A model generated the notes under the pieces. That model had not been told where the DNA came from. It saw only the letters and a list, made by a program, of their open reading frames with translations, and made no database searches. A program made the position numbers and the translations under genes. A DNA stretch of 21,723 nt, from the NCBI GenBank assembly GCA_964534905.1, contig CAZHPZ010000023.1:1-21723 (forward strand), in the 5' to 3' direction. The stretch comes from RGIG4608 sp964534905. GTDB taxonomy: Bacteria > Bacillota > Clostridia > Oscillospirales > CAG-272. Positions 16,402-21,723 of the stretch are shown piece after piece (the stretch's first letter is position 1; every line of letters starts with the position of its first letter).

Positions 16402-17586
16402 TTATTTAAGAAGCTCACTCGCAAGAATGGGAGCAAGATCTCTCTTTTCCCACGATACATCAAGATCCTCACGTCCCATATGACCGTATGCCGCAAGAGA
16501 AGCGTAAATAGGACGGCGAAGATCGAATCTGTCGATAATAGCCGCAGGACGAAGGTCAACGTGCTTCGTAACCGCATTTGCAATAGCAGCCTCGTCAACA
16601 GTCGCGGTGCCGAACGTATCTATCATAACGGAAACGGGATTTGCAACGCCGATGGCATATGCAAGCTGAACCTCGCAGCGCTTTGCAAGTCCTGCAGCAA
16701 CGATATTCTTTGCAATATATCTTGCCGCATAGCAAGCCGAGCGGTCAACCTTTGTCGGATCCTTACCCGAGAACGCACCGCCGCCGTGTCTGCCATAGCC
16801 GCCGTATGTATCTACGATTATCTTTCTTCCGGTAAGACCGCTGTCGCCTGCGGGACCGCCGACAACGAATCTGCCCGTGGGGTTAACGTATATCTTGGTT
16901 TCTGCGTCCATAAGTTCCTCGGGGATAATGGGAGTGATAACGTGCTTTATAAGATCCTCTCTTATCTGTTCAAGCGTAACGCTGTCGGAATGCTGAGTCG
17001 AAATAACGACAGTATCCACTCTTACGGGCACGTCGTCAACATACTCAACCGTAACCTGAGTTTTTCCGTCGGGGCGAAGATAATCAAGTGTATGATTTTT
17101 TCTTACCGCAGTAAGCTGAATAGCAAGCTTATGCGCAAGTGAAATGGGAAGCGGCATAAGCTCGGGAGTTTCGTCGCAGGCATAGCCGAACATAAGTCCT
17201 TGGTCGCCGGCACCCGTATCATACTGATCGGCGATTTCACCGTTCTTAGCCTCAAGAGAACGGTCGACACCGAGTGCAATATCGGGAGACTGAGCGTGAA
17301 TAGAGCTGAGAACCGCGCAGGAATCGCAGTCAAATCCGTATTTTGCTCTGTCATATCCTATCTCTCTTACAGTTTCGCGAACTATCGCCTGATAGTCAAT
17401 GGTAGCCTTGGTTGTGATCTCACCCATAACCATAACAAGTCCGGTCGTACAGCATGTCTCGCATGCGACACGGCTCTGGGGATCCTGTGCAAGAAGCGCG
17501 TCGAGAATGGAATCGCTTATCTTGTCGCAAATTTTATCGGGATGTCCCTCTGTAACGGACTCCGATGTGAAAAGTACTTTTTTCAT
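16402..17586 (-). CDS. metK: S-adenosylmethionine synthetase (methionine adenosyltransferase)
   Basis: A 394-aa cytosolic enzyme making SAM from methionine and ATP, a tetramer in known members. All family marks are present: GHPDK (14-18), the signature GAGDQGLMFGYA (125-136), the P-loop-like signature GGGAFSGKD (268-276) and DPTKVDRSACYAARY (276-290). The length is normal (family about 380-400). ATG 17586 is preceded by AAAGGAAAAA. SAM made here also feeds the methyltransferase RlmB and the radical SAM enzyme encoded nearby. The gene is controlled by a complete S-box leader (promoter 17803-17831, aptamer 17666-17755, terminator 17629-17653), so it should be switched off when SAM is plentiful. 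Confidence 0.97.
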   Translation of the reverse strand: MKKVLFTSESVTEGHPDKICDKISDSILDALLAQDPQSRVACETCCTTGLVMVMGEITTKATIDYQAIVRETVREIGYDRAKYGFDCDSCAVLSSIHAQSPDIALGVDRSLEAKNGEIADQYDTGAGDQGLMFGYACDETPELMPLPISLAHKLAIQLTAVRKNHTLDYLRPDGKTQVTVEYVDDVPVRVDTVVISTQHSDSVTLEQIREDLIKHVITPIIPEELMDAETKIYVNPTGRFVVGGPAGDSGLTGRKIIVDTYGGYGRHGGGAFSGKDPTKVDRSACYAARYIAKNIVAAGLAKRCEVQLAYAIGVANPVSVMIDTFGTATVDEAAIANAVTKHVDLRPAAIIDRFDLRRPIYASLAAYGHMGREDLDVSWEKRDLAPILASELLK

Positions 17587-17628
17587 TTTACATTTTTCCT
17601 TTCTTTTCAGCCAAAAACCGCCACAACT

Positions 17629-17653
17629 AAAAAATCCCTCGCAGTCCGAGGGA
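17629..17653 (-). terminator. Riboswitch-controlled terminator of metK
   Basis: The minus strand has TCCCTCG (17647-17653), loop GACTG and CGAGGGA (17635-17641), followed by TTTTTT (17629-17634). It sits 12 nt after the SAM aptamer and 42 nt before metK. It is the expression platform that stops transcription when SAM is bound. Confidence 0.9.
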
Positions 17654-17665
17654 GTGAAAACAAAA

Positions 17666-17755
17666 TCTCATCTCTCGGGAATTAGCACCTTGCCGCAATT
17701 AGGGGTAGGTTGCTGTGGTTTCATAGGGCACGTCCCTCCGCCACTCTGGATAAGT
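17666..17755 (-). promoter_or_regulatory. SAM-I (S-box) riboswitch
   Basis: Read on the minus strand, the conserved S-box core is present in order: CTTATCCAGAG, GGCGGAGGGA, GCCC, TGAAACC, GCAACC, then AAGGTGCTAATTCC and a closing GATGAGA. The first helix pairs CTTATC (17749-17754) with GATGAG (17667-17672). The core residues match the family as I know it. It lies in the roughly 210-nt leader of metK, directly ahead of an intrinsic terminator, the standard arrangement for repression by SAM. Confidence 0.95.
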
Positions 17756-17802
17756 CATATATGATTTTCGGCATATATTTATTTTTTACTTTTAACTTTA
17801 TC

Positions 17803-17831
17803 ATTATATCACACTGTATTTCATTTTGCAA
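17803..17831 (-). promoter_or_regulatory. Promoter of metK and its riboswitch
   Basis: On the minus strand TTGCAA (17826-17831, 4/6) is followed after 17 nt by TATAAT (17803-17808, 6/6). The predicted start near 17796 is about 42 nt upstream of the S-box aptamer. Confidence 0.8.
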
Positions 17832-17867
17832 TAGCTTTTTCAAAAATATTATATATTTCGTCAAAAA

Positions 17868-18116
17868 TCAACCTCCGCGCCGTCTTTCGTTCAAATCTAT
17901 CACAAGAGAAAGTGAATAAAGCACGACGGTCGGAAGCATTATCTCCTCCAGCATATACGAATATTTTCCGACAATATCCGCATAATTCGAAAGCACGTCC
18001 GCCCTCATATTTACCGCAACAAGAGTGAGTGCGACGGCAAAAACAGAAAGGCACGCACACAGAGCAAGATATGACGGGCGGTACATCGTTTTTATGTACG
18101 ATACAAACATTTTCAT
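17868..18116 (-). CDS. Small two-helix membrane protein, function unknown
   Basis: An 82-aa protein that I do not recognise. It has two likely membrane helices at about 14-36 (YLALCACLSVFAVALTLVAV) and 57-74 (EEIMLPTVVLYSLSLVID), a short basic start (KMFVSYIKTMYRP) and the tail NERRRGG. It should be real because it has AAGGAGAG (18124-18131) at good spacing to ATG 18116 and a well-formed promoter of its own (18142-18170). The stop at 17868 is followed 37 nt later by the metK promoter; no hairpin terminator is seen. It is divergent from nrdR, and one of two NrdR-box-like sites lies just upstream of its promoter. An overlapping frame (17821-18060) lacks such signals and is rejected. Confidence 0.65.
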   Translation of the reverse strand: MKMFVSYIKTMYRPSYLALCACLSVFAVALTLVAVNMRADVLSNYADIVGKYSYMLEEIMLPTVVLYSLSLVIDLNERRRGG

Positions 18117-18141
18117 AGGTTCTCTCCTTGTCTTTTTTAAG

Positions 18142-18170
18142 ATTATACGCTACTTTGAAAGAAAAATCAA
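18142..18170 (-). promoter_or_regulatory. Promoter of the small membrane protein gene
   Basis: On the minus strand TTGATT (18165-18170, 4/6) is followed after 17 nt by TATAAT (18142-18147, 6/6). The predicted leader is only about 18 nt and holds AAGGAGAG. Confidence 0.75.
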
Positions 18171-18189
18171 TGCAAAATATTTGTATATA

Positions 18190-18205
18190 TGCCCATATTT
18201 TGTGT
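18190..18205 (+). promoter_or_regulatory. NrdR box-like site 1 (distal)
   Basis: A 16-mer ending ATATTTTGTGT (18195-18205) matches the NrdR box consensus acaCwAtATaTwGtgt, as I remember it, at 11 of 16 positions; the right half is nearly perfect. It is 31 bp from a second copy and lies 20 bp upstream of the leftward -35 of the small membrane protein gene. Confidence 0.55.
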
Positions 18206-18213
18206 CAGAGGGC

Positions 18214-18242
18214 TTTACAATCGGAATATTTTGTGTTATCAT
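18214..18242 (+). promoter_or_regulatory. Promoter of nrdR
   Basis: TTTACA (18214-18219, 5/6) is followed after 17 nt by TATCAT (18237-18242, 5/6). Transcription would begin near 18249, giving a leader of about 25 nt with AGGAGA before the ATG at 18274. Confidence 0.7.
18221..18236 (+). promoter_or_regulatory. NrdR box-like site 2 (proximal, inside the nrdR promoter)
   Basis: A 16-mer ending in the same ATATTTTGTGT (18226-18236) matches the NrdR box consensus at about 12 of 16 positions. It fills the spacer between the -35 and -10 of the nrdR promoter, so a bound repressor would block RNA polymerase. The centre-to-centre distance to site 1 is 31 bp, about three helical turns, as in known paired NrdR boxes. 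Confidence 0.58.
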
Positions 18243-18273
18243 ATTTTCATAATATATGTTTTAGGAGAAAGCT

Positions 18274-18720
18274 ATGAAATGTCCCGCATGCACCTGTATT
18301 GACAGTAAGGTAATAGATTCGCGTCCCTCACCCGACGGAACGAGCATAAGACGGCGCCGTGAGTGCCTCGCCTGCGGAAAAAGGTTTACCACCTTTGAAA
18401 CCGTAGAGGCAATGCAGATATTCGTTATAAAAAAGAACAACACAAAAGAAATATTCGACCGTAACAAGATACTGTCCGGTGTAATAAAGGCGTGCTATAA
18501 GCGTCCCGTGGATCCCGAGCAAATCGTTTCAGAGATTGAGCAGGAGCTTCAGAATTCGATGACGAGCGAGATAACGAGCAGCGAGATCGGAGAGCTCGTA
18601 ATGCAAAAGCTCAAGGAGCACGATGAGGTAGCTTACGTAAGATTCGCCTCTGTTTACAGGGAATTCAAGGACGTCGACACGTTCCTTAAGGAAATTAAGG
18701 AACTTATGAGAAAAAAATAA
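18274..18720 (+). CDS. nrdR: Transcriptional repressor NrdR of ribonucleotide reductase genes
   Basis: A 148-aa regulator that binds paired NrdR boxes and represses ribonucleotide reductase operons in response to bound ATP/dATP. The N-terminal zinc ribbon has C3, C6, C31 and C34 with the typical RRRRECLACGKRFTTFE stretch (26-42). The ATP-cone domain follows at about 47-137 (VIKKNNTKEIFDRNKIL near 51-67, EVAYVRFASVYREF near 117-130). The length matches the family (about 150). The start has TTTAGGAGAAAGCT before ATG. No nrdA, nrdB, nrdD or nrdJ gene is in the window, so its main targets lie elsewhere. Two box-like sites in its own promoter suggest it controls itself. Confidence 0.97.
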   Translation: MKCPACTCIDSKVIDSRPSPDGTSIRRRRECLACGKRFTTFETVEAMQIFVIKKNNTKEIFDRNKILSGVIKACYKRPVDPEQIVSEIEQELQNSMTSEITSSEIGELVMQKLKEHDEVAYVRFASVYREFKDVDTFLKEIKELMRKK

Positions 18721-18733
18721 TTACACAAATGCA

Positions 18734-18764
18734 ATACGTCCCGAGACTAAGTCTCGGGACGTAT
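18734..18764. terminator. Hairpin between converging nrdR and brnQ
   Basis: A perfect 14-bp stem (18734-18747 with 18751-18764, ATACGTCCCGAGAC / GTCTCGGGACGTAT) has a TAA loop, placed 13 nt after the nrdR stop and 3 nt after the brnQ stop. Neither side has a long T run (CTATTAT on plus, TGCATTTG on minus), so it may work in both directions but is not a textbook intrinsic terminator. Confidence 0.72.
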
Positions 18765-18767
18765 CTA

Positions 18768-20075
18768 TTATCTACGGCGCCCTTCGGGAAACAGTTTATT
18801 GAGCAGAATCCCGATAACGAGCATCACGGCGGAAACAGATACCCAGCCGTATCCCAATGAATACAAAGGCAAGCATTCACCTAAAATATCCGACAAAACC
18901 GCAATATTCGCAACATAAGCAAGGCTTATCACACCGCATCCACCGACAACAAGAGGGTAAACAAAACGGTTATTCTTCCAAAGCCCGTGAGTCAAGCCGA
19001 GCAGTATCAAAACAATGGAAATGGGATAAATGGCATTGAGCACGGGAACGGAAATACTTAAAATGGCGGTAAGACCGAAATTGCACACAACAAAAGAAAA
19101 TCCGGTAATGATAAGTACAAAGCGTCGGTATGAGATTTTTGGAAACAGCGTTGAAAAATACAGGGATACCGAGCTTATAAGACCTATACAGGTAGTAAGA
19201 CACGCAAGCGTGAATATTGCCGCAAGCAATACCGCTCCCGGAGCACCGAACACCCCATATACGATAGCTCGTAGAGTTTGCGCACCGTTTTCGGGAAGCG
19301 AATAAACGCCCGAGGAGCACATTCCCATATATGCGAGCATCACATATACAACAGAGAGAATAATTCCGGCAAACACTCCCGAGCGCACGGTGTGCTTCAA
19401 AAGATCATTTTCATCATTTATACCGAACGATCTGAGTGTACTTGCGATAACCAACCCGAAATTCAAGGCGGCTATAGCGTCCATTGTGTTATATCCCTCT
19501 CCAAATCCCTTTAAAAACGGTGCTGCCGCATATGATGAATCCTGTGCGTCGGATATATCAACCTCTCCTCGAAAAAGGAATCCGACAAACAGTACTACAA
19601 GCAATATTAAAAGTGACGGAGTCAGATACTGACCTATTCTGTTAACCAATTTACTCGGATTCAGGCACAGCCACAATGCTATGAGAAAAAATATCAAGGA
19701 ATAAAGCAACATCCAAAACGCAACATTATCGCTCTCTGAAAGGTACGGTGCGAATGCCATTTCAAAAGGAACCGATGCGGCGCGCGGAATTCCGAGCCCC
19801 GGACCTATGGAGAGATAAATAAGCACGGTAAAAGCTATCCCGAATTTTTTGCCTACGTTTTGACCAAGCTTGTCCAAGCCGTCGAATTTGGCAACCGTCA
19901 CAACCCCAAGCACAGGTAATATAACCGCCGTAATCAAAAATCCAAGCATTGCGGCAAGCGTATGCTTACCCGCACTTTGCCCCAAAAACGGCGGAAAGAT
20001 AAGATTGCCCGCACCGAAAAAGAGTGAAAAGAGCATAAAGCTCACCAAAACCGTGTTTTTCTTTCCAAGTTTCAT
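18768..20075 (-). CDS. brnQ: Branched-chain amino acid carrier BrnQ (LIVCS family)
   Basis: A 435-aa inner-membrane permease for leucine, isoleucine and valine uptake, cation-coupled in known members. It is almost entirely hydrophobic, with about 12 membrane helices. The family opening SFMLFSLFFGAGNLIFPPFLG (12-32) and the motif SIGPGLGIPRAASVPFEMAF (89-108) are clear. The length fits (about 430-450). ATG 20075 has AGGAGAATTT just upstream. It is preceded by a perfect promoter and a T-box leader with an AUC (isoleucine) specifier, so uptake should rise when uncharged tRNA-Ile accumulates. It stands alone and converges on nrdR. Confidence 0.95.
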   Translation of the reverse strand: MKLGKKNTVLVSFMLFSLFFGAGNLIFPPFLGQSAGKHTLAAMLGFLITAVILPVLGVVTVAKFDGLDKLGQNVGKKFGIAFTVLIYLSIGPGLGIPRAASVPFEMAFAPYLSESDNVAFWMLLYSLIFFLIALWLCLNPSKLVNRIGQYLTPSLLILLVVLFVGFLFRGEVDISDAQDSSYAAAPFLKGFGEGYNTMDAIAALNFGLVIASTLRSFGINDENDLLKHTVRSGVFAGIILSVVYVMLAYMGMCSSGVYSLPENGAQTLRAIVYGVFGAPGAVLLAAIFTLACLTTCIGLISSVSLYFSTLFPKISYRRFVLIITGFSFVVCNFGLTAILSISVPVLNAIYPISIVLILLGLTHGLWKNNRFVYPLVVGGCGVISLAYVANIAVLSDILGECLPLYSLGYGWVSVSAVMLVIGILLNKLFPEGRRR

Positions 20076-20106
20076 TTAAATTCTCCTAATCAAACAAAAT
20101 AATCAA

Positions 20107-20146
20107 ATAAAAAAGACTCGTCCCAAGATTTCTTGAGACGAGTCTT
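20107..20146 (-). terminator. T-box-controlled terminator of brnQ
   Basis: A 15-bp stem on the minus strand (20132-20146 with 20113-20127, AAGACTCGTCTCAAG / CTTGGGACGAGTCTT, with one G-U pair) closes an AAAT loop and is followed by TTTTTTATTTG. The T-box sequence just upstream can form the competing antiterminator. Confidence 0.92.
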
Positions 20147-20149
20147 GAT

Positions 20150-20395
20150 ATACAAAATATACAATACCCGCGGTACCACTCAAATTGCACGACCTTGAAG
20201 GTCGCACCGCCTTCGGACTCATAAAAGCCCTATGCACTAACGTAGCATACACGGAATTCTCTACTTGCACACGGCTTTGGAGATATTCGGCTCGAAAGGG
20301 ATGGGATATTCCGCCGTTGTTTGTCAAGCTCGCACCAATCCTGACTCTCTGTAAAACGCTTTGCGGTATCCGTCTTTGTCATTGCCTTTATATTT
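20150..20395 (-). promoter_or_regulatory. T-box leader of brnQ, isoleucine type
   Basis: On the minus strand the conserved T-box GAGTGGTACCGCGGG lies at 20167-20181. Its UGGU bulge fits a tRNA with discriminator A, as in Ile, Leu and Val. Upstream, stem I can be drawn: CCGC/GCGG, GUUU/AAAC, and GUCAGG/CUUGAC around a GGUGCGAG distal loop preceded by AGAGAG. After GCGG comes GAA-U-AUC, with AUC (20305-20307) in the specifier position by analogy with glyQS leaders. A second GAAUAUC (AUC at 20282-20284) lies 23 nt downstream, so the frame of stem I is not certain, but both readings give AUC. Confidence 0.88.
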
Positions 20396-20401
20396 TTGTA
20401 C

Positions 20402-20430
20402 ATTATAGCATAACGCATCGCATTTGTCAA
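20402..20430 (-). promoter_or_regulatory. Perfect sigma-A promoter of brnQ
   Basis: On the minus strand TTGACA (20425-20430) is followed after 17 nt by TATAAT (20402-20407), both 6/6, with TG one base before the -10. It begins 14 bp past the stop of the PHP gene. The predicted start near 20395 opens the T-box leader of about 320 nt. Confidence 0.92.
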
Positions 20431-20444
20431 TACACTTCGAAAAC

Positions 20445-21281
20445 TTATTTTTCTGCCGCCAGCTGTTTGACAAGCGGAAATTTATCCGACTCCTCAAGCC
20501 CCAATGCATCAACGACCTCCTCGAAATAAGCACGTCTGCCGATTATTTCCTCTACTATATGCGCATCGGAGCCGAAATAGAATTTGCATCCCATTTTCTT
20601 GGCGATCCTATAGGGTCTGAGAAGCTCGTCCCTCTCCTCTGGCGAGGTGCGAGCACACCAATCTCCGTAAAAATTCAGTTCAACTCCCATACCGAGCTGT
20701 GCAACCTTACCGAATATTCTTTCATATTCCTCATCGGAAAACAGGCGGAAAACGCCGATCGGATCAGCCTTACACACAAGTCCCGCAGTAAAATGCGCAA
20801 GTCCGCATTTTTCAAAGGGTAGATCAAGAGAGAAAAGATAATTCAATCTGTCGGTGTAGTATTTTTTGCGTTCGGGCGCCGATTCTCCGAGCACCGAGGG
20901 ATCTATCTGCCAATATGTCATATGCATATGACTCGGAGAAAAGATAATGAAATCAAAGCTGTCCATCTCCTCACGGCTTACGGCAATATTACCCATATAG
21001 TCAATATCCGCCTCCATTCCGAAGATAAATCTGCATTTATCGCTCTGCGGAAGCGGCAAAACCTCTCTGCCCTTTTCAAGATCAAGCCCGAAATCGTCTG
21101 CCCAGTTGTGACACGGTGTTTTGACCTTTCTGTCCCAAATATGATCCGTTATGCACACAAGGCGATAGTCGCTTGCCACACCGTATGCCAAAATTGCCTG
21201 CGGAGTCCATCTCATATCGTGCCCTGCGCACGGAGAAATATATGAATGAATATGTATATCGTGATCAACCCGAAATCTCAT
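20445..21281 (-). CDS. PHP-domain phosphoesterase, substrate unknown
   Basis: A 278-aa PHP-superfamily metal-dependent hydrolase, the fold of histidinol-phosphatase and DNA polymerase X/III PHP domains. Metal-ligand motifs are complete: DIHIHS (H10, H12), TDH (D46, H47), GMEAD (E90), SPSHMH (H118/H120), AHFTAG (H163) and GSDAH (D239, H241). Histidinol-phosphate phosphatase is possible, but no his genes are nearby and the annotation should stay general. ATG 21281 is preceded by AAGGGGGCTTA. It has its own promoter (21337-21365). No terminator hairpin is seen after the stop, so it may read through into the brnQ leader. Confidence 0.85.
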   Translation of the reverse strand: MRFRVDHDIHIHSYISPCAGHDMRWTPQAILAYGVASDYRLVCITDHIWDRKVKTPCHNWADDFGLDLEKGREVLPLPQSDKCRFIFGMEADIDYMGNIAVSREEMDSFDFIIFSPSHMHMTYWQIDPSVLGESAPERKKYYTDRLNYLFSLDLPFEKCGLAHFTAGLVCKADPIGVFRLFSDEEYERIFGKVAQLGMGVELNFYGDWCARTSPEERDELLRPYRIAKKMGCKFYFGSDAHIVEEIIGRRAYFEEVVDALGLEESDKFPLVKQLAAEK

Positions 21282-21336
21282 ATTAAGCCCCCTTATGTTT
21301 TTTATATCCGAATATTTACAGTATCTTTTTTACTCA

Positions 21337-21365
21337 ATTATACATCGTTAAATGCGCCTCTGCAA
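21337..21365 (-). promoter_or_regulatory. Promoter of the PHP-domain gene
   Basis: On the minus strand TTGCAG (21360-21365, 3/6) is followed after 17 nt by TATAAT (21337-21342, 6/6). The leader would be about 50 nt. Confidence 0.65.
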
Positions 21366-21445
21366 CCGTAGTTCAAGCAAATAGGTAACGATACGTGCCG
21401 CCGTGCGAATTTTTTCGAAGTTGTACGAACAATCCTATTCGCATC

Positions 21446-21474
21446 TTGAAAATAAAACACTGCCGTGGTATAAT
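21446..21474 (+). promoter_or_regulatory. Promoter of the GyrI-like gene
   Basis: TTGAAA (21446-21451, 5/6) is followed after 17 nt by TATAAT (21469-21474, 6/6). The predicted start near 21481 leaves a leader of about 36 nt with AAAGGAAG. Confidence 0.8.
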
Positions 21475-21516
21475 ATATTGCATATATTTAAGCATGTAAC
21501 CGAAAGGAAGAAAGTT

Positions 21517-21723
21517 ATGGCATTTGATTATAAAAAAGAATATAAGGAATTTTATATGCCCAAGAGCAAGCCGAGCATAACGGAAATTCCGCCTATGAAT
21601 TATATCGCCGTAAGAGGTAAGGGAGACCCGAATGCCGAGGACAGCGAATACAAAAACTCGATAAGCCTTTTATATCCGATCGCATTCACAATAAAAATGA
21701 GCTACCGTACAGATCATAAAATA
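21517..21723 (+). CDS. GyrI-like small-molecule-binding protein (partial, cut at right edge)
   Basis: The first 69 codons of a gene that runs past the window end with no stop. The start ATG 21517 follows AAAGGAAGAAAG. KKEYKEFYMPKSKPSITEIP (6-25) then MNYIAVRGKGDPN (27-39) is the usual opening of stand-alone GyrI-like (AraC effector-binding fold) proteins, which bind hydrophobic or cationic small molecules and are often linked with drug-response regulators. The remainder needed for confirmation is missing. It is divergent from the PHP gene, with a promoter at 21446-21474. Confidence 0.72.
   Translation, partial: MAFDYKKEYKEFYMPKSKPSITEIPPMNYIAVRGKGDPNAEDSEYKNSISLLYPIAFTIKMSYRTDHKI

Noticed and set aside
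16318..17142. Plus-strand frame of 274 codons
   Set aside because: Antisense to metK, whose motifs are unmistakable.
17821..18060. 79-codon minus-strand frame rich in Cys and Arg
   Set aside because: It overlaps the better supported small membrane protein gene and the metK -35 element, and has no ribosome binding site.
20103..20529. Several short frames in the brnQ leader on both strands
   Set aside because: The region is a structured T-box leader; none of the frames has start signals.

Overview
The window most likely comes from the chromosome of a gut-type Clostridia member (Firmicutes). The reasons are near-consensus sigma-A promoters with 17-nt spacers, strong GGAGG ribosome binding sites, an S-box (SAM-I) leader on metK, a T-box leader on a branched-chain amino acid carrier, and a paired set of radical-SAM genes of the kind I know from Clostridia. 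The content is mainly housekeeping. I see no phage, insertion sequence, CRISPR array, tRNA or rRNA. The genus is not identifiable from what I can see.

Layout, left to right. Bases 1-71 hold a perfect-consensus leftward promoter and ribosome binding site for a gene outside the window. An S1-domain RNA-binding protein (249-1211, +) converges on a long leftward block at a shared terminator hairpin (1219-1248). The first leftward operon appears to start at the promoter at 10577-10605: rlmB (23S rRNA methyltransferase), then a 1003-aa membrane protein that looks like a catalytically dead P-type ATPase with a very acidic N-terminal tail, then a B12-binding-like radical SAM protein and its overlapping partner, and finally an inverted-domain family 3 glycoside hydrolase. 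The gaps are 40, 10, -28 and 45 nt, with no internal terminator seen.

Next comes pepD (M20 dipeptidase), then mreB with its own promoter, comF, recD2 and metK, all leftward. metK has a complete promoter / SAM-I aptamer / terminator leader. A small two-helix membrane protein and nrdR are divergent. The space between them holds two face-to-face promoters and a pair of NrdR-box-like sites exactly 31 bp apart, which suggests that nrdR controls itself and perhaps its neighbour.

The right end holds brnQ (leftward) behind a perfect promoter and an isoleucine-type T-box. It is followed by a PHP-domain phosphoesterase and, divergently, the start of a GyrI-like protein cut by the window edge.

The best candidates for something undescribed are the pseudo-P-type ATPase (6604-9615), placed between an rRNA methyltransferase and the radical SAM pair, and the NrdR-box layout at 18190-18242. 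All family names rest on motif recognition by eye; no database search was run.
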